Of a stretch of 50,886 bases of DNA, positions 33,209 to 41,104 are shown piece after piece (within the stretch, counting starts at the first letter, position 1; each line of letters starts with the position of its first letter). The notes beneath the pieces were generated by a model that worked only from the letters and a program-made list of their open reading frames with translations, was not told where the DNA came from and did no database searches. The position numbers were made by a program, and so were the translations under genes. The DNA comes from a virus. The DNA is taken from the IMG/VR virus record IMGVR_UViG_3300042887_004411, positions 1 to 50,886 of that record. The stretch is one strand, 5' to 3'.

Positions 33209-34576
33209 TTATTCTAATTTTGTACTAAGCTCTTTTACGCGGGTAGAAAGAGTTTTTAAAGAATTAATTATAATAGGTAAGAACTTAATATAGTTTACCC
33301 CCATGTACGTTTCTTCATTATTTGCGTAAGGTTTAAAGTCTTGAATTATAACATGTTTAAATTGAGGCTGTACATCTTGCGCAATAATACCAACTGACTC
33401 TTTACCGGATTCATGAAATGATAATCCTGGTTTGTAGTTGAAGGTATAATAGTTAAAACCTCTTAAAAGATCTAGACTATTATCTATAGCCACAACATCA
33501 GTCTTAAGTCTTTCATCAGAAGGACATGTTGGATAAGGAGAAGGCGGTCCAGTAGGGCCTGTAAATCCGGTCGGACCGGTAGATCCTTGCGGACCAGGAG
33601 GGCCAGGTGGACCCGCAGGGCCTGGTGAACCTGCAGGACCAGCTGCCCCGGTCGGACCAGGAGGTCCAGGAGGTCCAGGGCTACCACTCGGACCACCTGG
33701 ACCAGGAGGACCTTGAGGTCCTCGAGGCCCCTGAGGCCCGGTTGGGCCTGCAGGACCAGCAGGACCAGCTGGTCCCGGAGGTCCCTGTGGACCAGCTCCG
33801 CCTGGAGGACCGCCTGGACCAGGAGGACCTTGTGGACCAGTAGTTCCAGGTGGTCCGCCTGGGCCCTGAGGACCTTGTGGACCAGCTGGACCCGTTCCGC
33901 CAGATGGTCCAGTAGGACCTCCCGGGCCGGGCGGCCCGGGAGGAGAAGGTCCCACACTACCTTGTGGTCCTCGAGGACCTTGTGGACCAGTAGTACCAGC
34001 TGTACCAGGTGGTCCGCCTGGGCCTGTTGGACCAGCGGGACCAGCGGGTCCGGTTGCACCGGTAAAACCTTGCGGGCCCTGTACTAAAGCTCCTTGAGGC
34101 CCGGTACCACCTTGAGGACCTGTAGTTCCTTGCGGACCAGTAGGACCAGCAATGCCTTGAAACCCGGTTGGTCCAGCTGGTCCAGCAACTCCCTGTGGAC
34201 CAAGCGGGCCCTGTGGGCCAGCTGGAGCAGCACCCTGTGGTCCAGTATTACCTTGTGGCCCTTGTGGGCCGGTTACATTAGTTACTCCTTGCGGGCCGGT
34301 TGCGCCTTGAGGGCCTGCAGAACCAGCTGTACCTTGTGGCCCAATTGGTCCTTGTGGACCAGTTAAACCTTCAGAACCTGCCCCTTGTGGGCCAGTAGGA
34401 CCTTGTGGTCCAGCAGGTCCAGTAGTACCTGAATAACCAGAATGTCCAGCAAAAGCGCTAAACCCACTTGCACCTGAAAATCCTGAATTACCAGAAAATC
34501 CAGAATAACCTGAATGTCCACTATAGCCAGAAACCCCGGAAACACCAGCTGGAAATATAAATGCAGAAGAAGACAT
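33209..34576 (-). CDS. Collagen-like tail fibre with S74 chaperone domain, copy 2
   Basis: A 455-aa paralogue of copies 1 and 3. A Ser-Gly-X start ([17 protein letters not shown]) is followed by a long Gly-X-Y domain whose N-terminal half is GPQ/GPA-rich and C-terminal half GPP-rich. An S74-type chaperone starts at [10 protein letters not shown] (~353). That domain continues [38 protein letters not shown] and a final helix. Compared with copy 1 the chaperone tail has different surface residues, while the collagen part shares long phrases with its neighbours. Likely a separate fibre or a subunit of a composite fibre. TAAATA lies 6 nt before its ATG. Confidence 0.9.
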   Translation of the reverse strand: MSSSAFIFPAGVSGVSGYSGHSGYSGFSGNSGFSGASGFSAFAGHSGYSGTTGPAGPQGPTGPQGAGSEGLTGPQGPIGPQGTAGSAGPQGATGPQGVTNVTGPQGPQGNTGPQGAAPAGPQGPLGPQGVAGPAGPTGFQGIAGPTGPQGTTGPQGGTGPQGALVQGPQGFTGATGPAGPAGPTGPGGPPGTAGTTGPQGPRGPQGSVGPSPPGPPGPGGPTGPSGGTGPAGPQGPQGPGGPPGTTGPQGPPGPGGPPGGAGPQGPPGPAGPAGPAGPTGPQGPRGPQGPPGPGGPSGSPGPPGPPGPTGAAGPAGSPGPAGPPGPPGPQGSTGPTGFTGPTGPPSPYPTCPSDERLKTDVVAIDNSLDLLRGFNYYTFNYKPGLSFHESGKESVGIIAQDVQPQFKHVIIQDFKPYANNEETYMGVNYIKFLPIIINSLKTLSTRVKELSTKLE

Positions 34577-34581
34577 TGTTA

Positions 34582-36009
34582 TTATTTATTATATAATTTA
34601 GTGCTAAGCTCTCGTACTTGAGTACTAAGCTCTTTTGCAGCTGCAGTTACTATAGGAATTAATCTTATGTAGTTCACACGGTAATAATTATCTGATCCTG
34701 AAAGAGAAGTATTTTCAATAAAATCATTTGTATTACTTACTACATTAGGTAAATTTGGATTTACTGCTTGCCACGCATCTGCAATTTTTTGAGCAATAAA
34801 TCCTACGTCTTCAAGGTTACTAGGTATAGCTCTACCTGGACCATAAAAACTTGAAGCAGTCATAGCTGGTATCCATGTAAATTGATACCCTGTTATGTTG
34901 TTAACTACTTGTAAGCATTCATGCGGAGATACCGGCTGAATAGCATTTTTAAGACGCGCGTCGGAAAAATAAGGCGGTCCTTCAGGTCCTTGTGCTCCTT
35001 GACCACCCTGCGGACCGGTAGGGCCCGGACCACCGGTAGGGCCCGGACCCCCTGCAGGTCCAGAAGGACCCGGCGGGCCTTGCGGGCCACGAGGTCCTTG
35101 CGGGCCAGGTGTTGTATTAGAAGTACCCGGAGGACCAGGTGGTCCTTGAAAACCTTGCGGACCGGGAAGGCCAGCACTACCTGGTGGAGATGTACCTTGC
35201 GCTCCTTGCGGACCGGTAGGTCCCGGTGGACCTTGTGGTCCTCGCGCACCTTGTGGACCTGTTGGACCTGCGGGACCAGCTGGTCCTTGTACACCTCGAG
35301 GACCGGTCGGGCCAGGTCCACCAGGCGGAGACGGTCCTGGACCCCCTTGCGGCCCACGTGGGCCTTGTGGTCCAGTACTACCAGGAGGACCTACAAAACC
35401 TGCAGGACCTTGTGGTCCGGTTGGACCGGTAGCGCCGGTTGTGCCTTGCGGTCCTTGTGGTCCTTGTGTGGGAGGTCCAGGCGGACCAAGTGTACCTTGA
35501 GGTCCTTGCGGTCCGGTAACATTTGTAAAACCTTGCGGTCCAGTTGTGCCTTGCGGACCTAATGGCCCAGCTGGTCCTTGATTACCTTGAGGTCCTTGAG
35601 GTCCAGCTACTAAGGATCCTTGTGGTCCTTGACCACCTTGAGGGCCAGTTGTACCTTGCGGACCAGTTGGTCCTGCAGATCCTTGAAAACCGGTTGGACC
35701 AGCCGGTCCTGCTATACCCTGTGGTCCAAGCGGACCTTGCGGGCCAGGAGCTCCATCTGCTCCTGCAGCTCCTTGGGTACCTTGAGGACCTTGTGGACCG
35801 GTAGTACCTACAGTACCTGCAGGTCCTTGATTACCTTGAGGTCCTTGGCTACCTTGTGGGCCGTTATATCCAGAAAACCCTGATACCCCGCTATAGCCAG
35901 ATATACCAGAAAATCCGCTTATACCGCTATATCCAGATATTCCTGAAATACCTGAAAATCCAGATATGCCAGAAAAACCAGAAGATGCTGTATATGTAGA
36001 TGAACCCAT
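34582..36009 (-). CDS. Collagen-like tail fibre with S74 chaperone domain, copy 3
   Basis: A 475-aa fibre, first of the three to be transcribed. Ser-Gly-X repeats with Ile/Phe/Tyr ([14 protein letters not shown]) lead into ~290 residues of Gly-X-Y. The chaperone is the longest of the three (~130 aa), starting [10 protein letters not shown], with [19 protein letters not shown], an insertion around [13 protein letters not shown], and [20 protein letters not shown]. The final helix [11 protein letters not shown] is also found in copy 2, so these chaperones share an end helix. TAAGTA lies exactly 6 nt before its ATG. Confidence 0.9.
   Translation of the reverse strand: MGSSTYTASSGFSGISGFSGISGISGYSGISGFSGISGYSGVSGFSGYNGPQGSQGPQGNQGPAGTVGTTGPQGPQGTQGAAGADGAPGPQGPLGPQGIAGPAGPTGFQGSAGPTGPQGTTGPQGGQGPQGSLVAGPQGPQGNQGPAGPLGPQGTTGPQGFTNVTGPQGPQGTLGPPGPPTQGPQGPQGTTGATGPTGPQGPAGFVGPPGSTGPQGPRGPQGGPGPSPPGGPGPTGPRGVQGPAGPAGPTGPQGARGPQGPPGPTGPQGAQGTSPPGSAGLPGPQGFQGPPGPPGTSNTTPGPQGPRGPQGPPGPSGPAGGPGPTGGPGPTGPQGGQGAQGPEGPPYFSDARLKNAIQPVSPHECLQVVNNITGYQFTWIPAMTASSFYGPGRAIPSNLEDVGFIAQKIADAWQAVNPNLPNVVSNTNDFIENTSLSGSDNYYRVNYIRLIPIVTAAAKELSTQVRELSTKLYNK
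34583..34588 (-). promoter_or_regulatory. TAAATA late-promoter-like element
   Basis: AATAAATAATAACAATG context on the minus strand, 6 nt before the ATG at 34576. It overlaps the end of copy 3. Confidence 0.45.
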
Positions 36010-36015
36010 CGATAT

Positions 36016-36021
36016 TACTTA
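36016..36021 (-). promoter_or_regulatory. TAAGTA late-promoter-like element
   Basis: TATAAGTAAT on the minus strand, 6 nt before the ATG at 36009. It matches seven of the eight bases of the T4 late promoter TATAAATA (G for A at position 6). Confidence 0.55.
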
Positions 36022-36052
36022 TAGCTTAGCAATAGTTCTACCAGTATAAATC

Positions 36053-36310
36053 TTAGATAACTTGTGCTCCTTGAATTGGTTTTGATTTAATGTGAGCAGT
36101 AGAAGTAACATGATCTATTACTAGATAGCCTTCACAGCATATGTTGTAATCTACCCCATTAGGGTCTCGTTCACTTCTTACCGGTACCGTTATATTTAAA
36201 TTACGGAATAGATACTCTTTACCGTTTTCGAATACACGCCATACATGATCAACCGTGCCTCGTCCGGGTTGACCTCGAGATTTATTAAATCTTATTGCGT
36301 ACCGGTTCAC
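36053..36310 (-). CDS. Small hypothetical protein (85 aa), GTG start
   Basis: Not assigned to a function. It starts NRYAIRFNKSRGQPGRGTVD after the initiating residue, then HVWRVFENGKEYLFRNLNI, a compact beta-rich protein. The start is a GTG that overlaps the stop of the upstream chaperone gene in GTGA (36307-36310), giving coupling. Its place between a tail assembly chaperone and the collagen-like fibres suggests an accessory role in fibre assembly, by position only. Confidence 0.72.
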   Translation of the reverse strand: MNRYAIRFNKSRGQPGRGTVDHVWRVFENGKEYLFRNLNITVPVRSERDPNGVDYNICCEGYLVIDHVTSTAHIKSKPIQGAQVI

Positions 36311-36699
36311 TCAGGCTTACGTGGCCAAGTAACATTTGGAAACCCAGGCTGTGTGCGGATTTGACGTAAAGCACGTCGGTATTCAATCCAAGCAGCTTTT
36401 TGCCCTGAGGTCATCGGTACATCAGACAACATAGCCCAATCTGAATCAGCAAGTAATTGTTTAGCTTGATCCCATATTAGCTCTTCAGGGGTAGAAGGAG
36501 TTGGCGTAGTAGTATCCGCTGTACCTTCTAATTCTACCCAACTAAGTTCTTTATATTCTTCCCCAAGCCAACTTAAATCCCCAAGACGGTCTTTAACCCC
36601 TTCGAGTCCGAAAATAGGTCCCCAGTTAGCTGGAAGAGGTTGTGGTTCGTTTAATGTTTCTCCAGTAATACGGTTTTTTAATTGCCAAAGTTTTTTCAT
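36307..36699 (-). CDS. Phage tail assembly chaperone (PF16778-type C-terminus)
   Basis: A 130-aa protein. The C-terminal block AKQLLADSDWAMLSDVPMTS then GQKAAWIEYRRALRQIRTQPGFPNVTWPRKPE (in short AWIEYRRALRQI and GFPNVTWP) is the recognisable pattern of phage tail assembly chaperones: L-L-x-x-(S/T)-D-W, then W-x-x-Y-R-x-A-L-R-x-(I/L), then P-x-x-x-W-P. The N-terminus (KLWQLKNRITGETLNEPQPL) likely contacts a fibre. Such proteins help fold or attach fibres. Located among adhesin and collagen-like fibre genes, in agreement. The ATG has no Shine-Dalgarno. Confidence 0.82.
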   Translation of the reverse strand: MKKLWQLKNRITGETLNEPQPLPANWGPIFGLEGVKDRLGDLSWLGEEYKELSWVELEGTADTTTPTPSTPEELIWDQAKQLLADSDWAMLSDVPMTSGQKAAWIEYRRALRQIRTQPGFPNVTWPRKPE

Positions 36700-36771
36700 A
36701 GTTTATAAGCAGTAACGGTTATAGTATATTACTAATATTTAGTTAAATTGCACGTATAGTATTGCAATTAT

Positions 36772-36850
36772 TTACTGTGGATTCCAGGTTACGTTAACAA
36801 AACCGCCTGAACCTATAGTAATTGGGTAGTTAGAGCCACCGGTAACAAAA
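36772..36850 (-). pseudogene. Out-of-frame C-terminal tail of the glycine-rich protein
   Basis: After the T-run at 36847-36850, the -1 frame reads VTGGSNYPITIGSGGFVNV then TWNPQ-stop (stop at 36772-36774). This is the conserved end of the two intact paralogues (YPVTVGSGGFVTISWNPQ). The current frame leaves it untranslated. One extra T in the run would restore it. Confidence 0.85.
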
Positions 36851-37733
36851 CACAATTTACGCTAAAATTATTGCCCGTACTACCTGGATTTCCAGGTGCG
36901 CCTGGATTACCGAGGTCACCTCTACCTCCACCACCGCCACCCCCACCCCATATTATTAAGTTAGGATTACCAAAAAGTTGATATAAACCGGTCGCTCCTC
37001 CGCCCCCAGCTCCAGCGCGTCCAGTAGCGTTACTACCGGCATTAGCATTACCAGTATTTGAAAACTGACCATTACCCCCCGGGCCGCCTGGACAATAACC
37101 ACCACCAGATCCGCCCGCACCACCGCACCGGCAGTTCCCCGGACTAGCATCATTTCCTGCCCCAGCCCCTCCCCCACCACCGCCTGCGCCGTAATTTATA
37201 CTTCCAGGTGCTCCAGCGCCGGCGCCAGTACCGCCAACCCCGCCAGTGCCGTAATTGATACTGCCGGGAGAGTTAGAAGTAGTATAACCAGTGCCGCCAG
37301 TTGGTCCACTATTTCCGTTGTTACCTGCATTACCACCAGCGCCACCGGTTCCCCTGGCTCCTCCGTTACCGGTATAATTAAATGCAGTAGTTATATTTCC
37401 TGCATTACCATTGGTACCGGTATTACCAGGGGTACCACTCGGACTAGGATTAAACCCACCATCCCGGCCATCTGTAAAATATTCAGGGCAAAGTTGCCCG
37501 CATCTACACTGATAATATATGGCACCACCACCAGTGCTGCCGCTGCCACCTTTACCTACATTACCCGGATTACCGGCATTTCCTGCATTTCCAGTACCCC
37601 CTCTACCGTTAACAGTTACCTTTGTAATTCCAGTTGGAGCAGTCCAAGTACCGGATGCATTAAACGTTTGAGAACCCCCTGGGGTAAGTTTTTTACCACC
37701 GAATAAATTTACTTTAGGGGTACCTGCAGGCAT
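36813..37733 (-). CDS. Glycine-rich adhesin-like protein, frameshifted near its end
   Basis: A 306-aa protein starting MPAGTPKVNLFGGKKLTPGG like its two paralogues. Then SGTWTAPTGITKVTVNGRGG, a beta module, and ~200 residues of Gly/Asn/Ala/Pro repeats (GNAGNPGNVG, GGTGAGAGAPG). A Cys-containing segment (YYQCRCGQLCPE) is unique among the copies in its Cys spacing. After FSVNC the frame ends in an unrelated tail (VLLPVALTTQLL). The family end motif lies in the -1 frame just downstream. So this copy has probably lost its C-terminal strand by an indel in a T-run, or the sequence has an error there. The glycine-rich composition recalls polyglycine-II adhesins at phage fibre tips. Confidence 0.82.
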   Translation of the reverse strand: MPAGTPKVNLFGGKKLTPGGSQTFNASGTWTAPTGITKVTVNGRGGTGNAGNAGNPGNVGKGGSGSTGGGAIYYQCRCGQLCPEYFTDGRDGGFNPSPSGTPGNTGTNGNAGNITTAFNYTGNGGARGTGGAGGNAGNNGNSGPTGGTGYTTSNSPGSINYGTGGVGGTGAGAGAPGSINYGAGGGGGGAGAGNDASPGNCRCGGAGGSGGGYCPGGPGGNGQFSNTGNANAGSNATGRAGAGGGGATGLYQLFGNPNLIIWGGGGGGGGRGDLGNPGAPGNPGSTGNNFSVNCVLLPVALTTQLL

Positions 37734-37739
37734 ATACTA

Positions 37740-37745
37740 TATTTA
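37740..37745 (-). promoter_or_regulatory. TAAATA late-promoter-like element
   Basis: ACTAAATATAGTATATG context on the minus strand, 6 nt before the ATG at 37733. A nearly identical stretch precedes the other two glycine-rich genes. Confidence 0.5.
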
Positions 37746-37748
37746 GTA

Positions 37749-38300
37749 TTATTCTGCAGAAGTAGATTCAGAAATCGGATCTTTTTTGTTTTTGCGTTGT
37801 TTAGCAGGTTTTTCCGGTATTATCTGTTCTTTAACTATTACCGGCTTAACAGGTGCAGCCATACCTGGCTGTTCATTAGGGGAAGGTAGTTTTGCAGAAT
37901 AATCCTCTTCAATTGTTTTAGTATGAGGTGGATGGCCTACTCCCGGTAAATGTTGTACCCCACGAAAATGAGCTAATTCTTGTGGGTTATGCTTCCATTC
38001 TCTCCATGTTGCAAAATCTTCCCGAGGTTGTAATAAAAGGTGACAACCAATATTAGCAGCCATTTGATTAATAAGTTCAACCATTTCAACCGGTTGAAGA
38101 ATTGCAAAGGTAACCGTGCCATCTGGTCTACGCATAGAGACCTCTGAACAACCTCCAAAAGCTGTGCCAATTACAACACTTCTTGCTCTACAAGTCATTT
38201 CAGCTAAATTGTTTTCAAACGTTTTTAGCTTCATATGTTTATTGTGAGCTTCTATGAGTTTTTTTTCTTCTTTAGTTGTTTTTTTTCCATTTATATTCAT
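37749..38300 (-). CDS. Hypothetical protein between glycine-rich adhesins (183 aa)
   Basis: Not recognised. A charged helical start (KKTTKEEKKLIEAHNKHMKL) is followed by a compact core (VVIGTAFGGCSEVSMRRPDG then TVTFAILQPVEMVELINQMA). A Pro/Lys-rich disordered end follows (PGMAAPVKPVIVKE ... KQRKNKKDP). Two Cys at ~37 and ~51 and one later (GCHLLLQP) are notable. It sits between two glycine-rich genes, 3 bp after the upstream stop. By position it may be an adhesin chaperone or a spacer protein; this is not visible in its sequence. Confidence 0.7.
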   Translation of the reverse strand: MNINGKKTTKEEKKLIEAHNKHMKLKTFENNLAEMTCRARSVVIGTAFGGCSEVSMRRPDGTVTFAILQPVEMVELINQMAANIGCHLLLQPREDFATWREWKHNPQELAHFRGVQHLPGVGHPPHTKTIEEDYSAKLPSPNEQPGMAAPVKPVIVKEQIIPEKPAKQRKNKKDPISESTSAE

Positions 38301-38303
38301 AAT

Positions 38304-39329
38304 TTATTGAGGATTCCAAGAAATTGTTACAAAACCGCCGGATCCAACAGTAACAGGGTAGTTAGTTCCTGCTGTTACGCTTTTACAATTAGCACTAAAG
38401 TTAGTACCTAATGAACCTGGATTACCAGGAGAGCCTGCGTTGCCAGGATTTAATGTAGTTTTGCGAGCACCACCGCCTCCGCCGCCTGCTTCTGCATTGT
38501 AGTTACAAGCATGACAACACCATGTATTATACCCGCACGCTGCACCACCGCCTCCACCACCACCACCTGCAGCAGGATGAGACGCGTAGCTGCCGTTAGT
38601 CGCGATCGCAGCAGGCACCGCGCGAGCGCCGTCTCCACCGGGACCTCCACCGGTATTTCCACCACTTCCTCCTGCTCTCAACGTAGCGTTCGATCCGGGA
38701 TTACCCGAATTGCTGGATCCTGAGCCACCTCCACCACCGCCGCCCACACCAGCGGCTGGGAACGGGACCATACATACCCCGTTACCCCCTCCAGGGCTAC
38801 CACCGGTTCCGCCGGATCCTCCGTACGCTCCTTGACTTGGACCTTGTGCGTAAATAATAGCAGTGCCACCACTATTACCATTTGGTGCTTGAGATCCAGT
38901 ACTATTTCCTCCGGCTCCTCCATTACCTCCTGCTCCACCAGCACCATTTGTGCTTAAAGCACTTGTAGTATTACCTGTATTACCCGGACTACCCGGGTTA
39001 CCCGAGCTGGGAGTACCAAGACCTCCTTCGCCCCCGGGAGCACCAAATACAAGATTACTATTTGGACTTGATACATAACAATAAACACTATAACTATTAC
39101 ACCAACGATATAAAAATGTGCATCCGCCGCGACCGCCGTTTCCACCACCGCCACCCGAGCCTGGATTTCCTGCATTTCCTGCATTTCCGGTACCCCCTCT
39201 ACCATTAAGATTAACTTTAGTGACACCGGTAGGAGCAGTCCAGGTTCCGGATGAATTAAATGTTTGAGATCCTCCCGGAGTTATTTTCTTACCGCCGAAT
39301 AAATTTATTTTTGGAGTACCTGCAGGCAT
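38304..39329 (-). CDS. Glycine-rich adhesin-like protein, intact copy 1
   Basis: A 341-aa paralogue. MPAGTPKINLFGGKKITPGG, then SGTWTAPTGVTKVNLNGRGG, are followed by long Gly-rich repeats (GNAGNPGSGGGGGNGG). There is a Cys/aromatic patch (CTFLYRWCNSYSVYCYV) and a second one (CGYNTWCCHACNYN). It ends in the family motif YPVTVGSGGFVTISWNPQ. The Gly-rich core with conserved caps at both ends is like fibre-tip adhesins whose polyglycine-II helices stack as a sandwich; the variable patches would be the receptor-facing loops. This is structural inference. TAAATA lies 6 nt before the ATG, with a second TAAATA 8 nt further up. Confidence 0.83.
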   Translation of the reverse strand: MPAGTPKINLFGGKKITPGGSQTFNSSGTWTAPTGVTKVNLNGRGGTGNAGNAGNPGSGGGGGNGGRGGCTFLYRWCNSYSVYCYVSSPNSNLVFGAPGGEGGLGTPSSGNPGSPGNTGNTTSALSTNGAGGAGGNGGAGGNSTGSQAPNGNSGGTAIIYAQGPSQGAYGGSGGTGGSPGGGNGVCMVPFPAAGVGGGGGGGSGSSNSGNPGSNATLRAGGSGGNTGGGPGGDGARAVPAAIATNGSYASHPAAGGGGGGGGAACGYNTWCCHACNYNAEAGGGGGGARKTTLNPGNAGSPGNPGSLGTNFSANCKSVTAGTNYPVTVGSGGFVTISWNPQ

Positions 39330-39335
39330 ATATTA

Positions 39336-39341
39336 TATTTA
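39336..39341 (-). promoter_or_regulatory. TAAATA late-promoter-like element, doubled
   Basis: ATAAATAACTAAATATAATAT on the minus strand holds two TAAATA copies (39336-39341 and 39344-39349), the nearer exactly 6 nt before the ATG at 39329. The farther copy overlaps the stop of a gene remnant. Confidence 0.5.
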
Positions 39342-39346
39342 GTTAT

Positions 39347-39437
39347 TTATTGCGGATTCCAAGTTACGTTAACAAAACCGCCTGAACCTACAGTAATTGG
39401 GTAGTTAGAGTCACCACCGCCACCCCCACCCCATATT
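39347..39437 (-). pseudogene. Remnant of a fourth glycine-rich gene with an internal deletion
   Basis: The minus strand reads IWGGGGGGDSNYPITVGSGG then FVNVTWNPQ-stop. The IWGGGGG part matches the middle of the 36813-37733 copy (NLIIWGGGGGGGG). The end is the family's C-terminal motif, and everything between is missing. It has no start codon and lies directly after the stop of the intact gene 39438-40475. A scar of recombination among these paralogues. Confidence 0.85.
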
Positions 39438-40475
39438 TTATTGAGGGTTCCAAGAAATTGTTACAAAACCGCCAGAACCAATAGTAATCGGATACCCTGT
39501 TGATTTAGATACAGCTACACAATTAACGCTTCCCGTTGTACCTGTATTTCCCGAATTACCAGGGTTACCCGGGTTTACACTATTTGGACTTGACGCACGA
39601 CCACCACCGCCGCCTCCGCCTGCTCCATAGGTGGAATATGCATAAGTACAGTTTCCAGCCCCTCCCCCGCCTCCACCACCAGCTTTGCCGCTAGTACTTC
39701 CACCTGCTAAGCCTATACCACCGGATGGACCATTAATCCAACCACCAGCCCCTCCCGGACCACCATTGGGTGCACCAGAACTATTACCACCTGGGGCTAC
39801 CGGTGAGGGGATATTTATATTACCAACATTACCGCCCCATGTGCCATCAGTGCCAGGATTTGTCGTACCAGCACCCCCACCTCCTCCACCACCACGCCAC
39901 GTGGCTCCACAACAATTCGCCCCTCCACCCCAGCCTCCGTAACCACCACCACAAGCGGCGTTTCCTCCATACGCCATACTTTTCGTAGAATCACAAGGGC
40001 CACCTGAATATACAACTGCAGGATTTCCCGGGTTTCCTGGAGTACCTGCTGGATTACCGGTTCCACCATTTCCTCCAGTGCCACTGTTACCTCCAGCATA
40101 ATTATAATTAAATGCAGAAGTTGTAACCCCTGTATTGCCTGGGTTTCCGGGATTTCCACTCGACGAGGCGTTGAGGCTATTATTGTATCCATATTGTCCT
40201 CCATTCCTAATTGAATTGAAACAATAAGTATAGCCATTATTACAACTCCATTGACTCAAAGCAGTAAATCCACCGCCGCCGCCGTAACCGCCTGCACCTA
40301 CGATACCCGGGTTACCTGAATTACCCGAGTTACCTGAACCACCACGGGCGTTAAAATTTACTTTAGTAACATTAGTACCGGTAGTAAAAGTTCCAGACGC
40401 ATTAAAAGTCTGAGATCCTCCCGGGGTTATTTTCTTACCACCGAATAAATTTATTTTAGGAGTACCTGCAGGCAT
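39438..40475 (-). CDS. Glycine-rich adhesin-like protein, intact copy 2
   Basis: A 345-aa paralogue with the same caps: MPAGTPKINLFGGKKITPGG at the start and YPITIGSGGFVTISWNPQ at the end. The N-terminal module is SGTFTTGTNVTKVNFNARGG. The Gly/Asn/Pro-rich core has its own Cys patches (WSCNNGYTYCFN, NCCGATWRGGGGGGG). Compared with copy 1 the caps are nearly identical but the core is different, as expected if the core is the variable host-recognition part. The start codon lies in the arm of a 10-bp inverted repeat (40473-40501) and 6 nt after a TAAATA. Confidence 0.83.
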   Translation of the reverse strand: MPAGTPKINLFGGKKITPGGSQTFNASGTFTTGTNVTKVNFNARGGSGNSGNSGNPGIVGAGGYGGGGGFTALSQWSCNNGYTYCFNSIRNGGQYGYNNSLNASSSGNPGNPGNTGVTTSAFNYNYAGGNSGTGGNGGTGNPAGTPGNPGNPAVVYSGGPCDSTKSMAYGGNAACGGGYGGWGGGANCCGATWRGGGGGGGAGTTNPGTDGTWGGNVGNINIPSPVAPGGNSSGAPNGGPGGAGGWINGPSGGIGLAGGSTSGKAGGGGGGGAGNCTYAYSTYGAGGGGGGGRASSPNSVNPGNPGNSGNTGTTGSVNCVAVSKSTGYPITIGSGGFVTISWNPQ

Positions 40476-40501
40476 ATACTATATTTATTAAATAGTATAT
40501 G
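40473..40501 (-). promoter_or_regulatory. 10-bp inverted repeat around the start of the glycine-rich copy 2 gene, holding TAAATA
   Basis: CATATACTAT (40473-40482) and its exact inverse complement (40492-40501) flank 9 bp. The arm includes the start codon at 40473-40475. TAAATA (40482-40487) lies 6 nt before the ATG. Could be an operator or an RNA hairpin that hides the start. Confidence 0.5.
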
Positions 40502-40507
40502 ATTTAA

Positions 40508-41104
40508 TTATTCATAATAGAACCATCCGGTTACAATATACTTGCTACGGTTACCGAATACTGTATTACCACGGTGAGCATGAGTAAAAGCTGCAGGCCA
40601 AATAAGCATTAAATTTTCTTGTGGTTTAATACGACATTGTTGATAGAGAAACTCTGTTTCTCCAGCTTCTTCAGGCTCTAAAGTGTTAAGATACACCATA
40701 TAAGCTAATACTCGAGCTGAATGAGGACCATTACCTTGCTCACTGTGCCAGACATGATAACCACCACCCGGATCAGTACGTTGCATTTTCATTGCAGTAC
40801 CAGTAATCTTATCATTTTTAAGAATTGAATACTGTTCGGCGTATGCATCGTAGCACTTCTGGAGCCCTTCGAAGAACAAACCTTCCGGGTTACGTCCATT
40901 AAATGCAGCAACATTATGCACACCGAAATTCAAACCGAGCTGCATGTCGTTTTTACGGTGTTTAGCAGCTCCTTCACTTTGTTGGCGGTTACTACCCGCC
41001 CCGGAGTTTACTAAACGTTCAAACTCCGTAATTAAATGACGACAATAGCCATCTGGATATAAATTATGGTAAAGCCCTATAAAATCTTTATATTCAGCGT
41101 TCAT
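40508..41104 (-). CDS. 2OG/Fe(II) oxygenase, prolyl-4-hydroxylase-like
   Basis: A 198-aa dioxygenase. The region YHVWHSEQGN (116-125) holds the metal-binding H120-x-E122. YLNTLEPEEAGETEFLYQQC has the G-G/A-E-T-x-F strand, FTHAHRGNTVFGNRSKY has the distal His (H175) and Lys188, and VTGWFYYE ends the fold. A lysine at the 2-oxoglutarate-binding position is the prolyl-4-hydroxylase pattern; most other families use Arg. Fe ligation by H-x-E in place of H-x-D is less common but known in the superfamily. It overlaps the upstream oxygenase gene as ATGA (41101-41104), so three oxygenases are in one unit. Possible substrate: proline in the collagen-like fibres (inference). Confidence 0.85.
   Translation of the reverse strand: MNAEYKDFIGLYHNLYPDGYCRHLITEFERLVNSGAGSNRQQSEGAAKHRKNDMQLGLNFGVHNVAAFNGRNPEGLFFEGLQKCYDAYAEQYSILKNDKITGTAMKMQRTDPGGGYHVWHSEQGNGPHSARVLAYMVYLNTLEPEEAGETEFLYQQCRIKPQENLMLIWPAAFTHAHRGNTVFGNRSKYIVTGWFYYE

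Noticed and set aside
32176-35883. Open frames on both strands inside the collagen-like genes (Arg/Ser/Trp-rich or Leu/Val/Gln-rich products)
   Set aside because: By-products of Gly-Pro repeat codons; the S74 tails and starts define the real frames.
36813-36860. Programmed -1 frameshift in the glycine-rich gene
   Set aside because: The site GTTTTG lacks a proper X-XXY-YYZ heptamer and I see no downstream stem; a single-base loss in the T-run is simpler.
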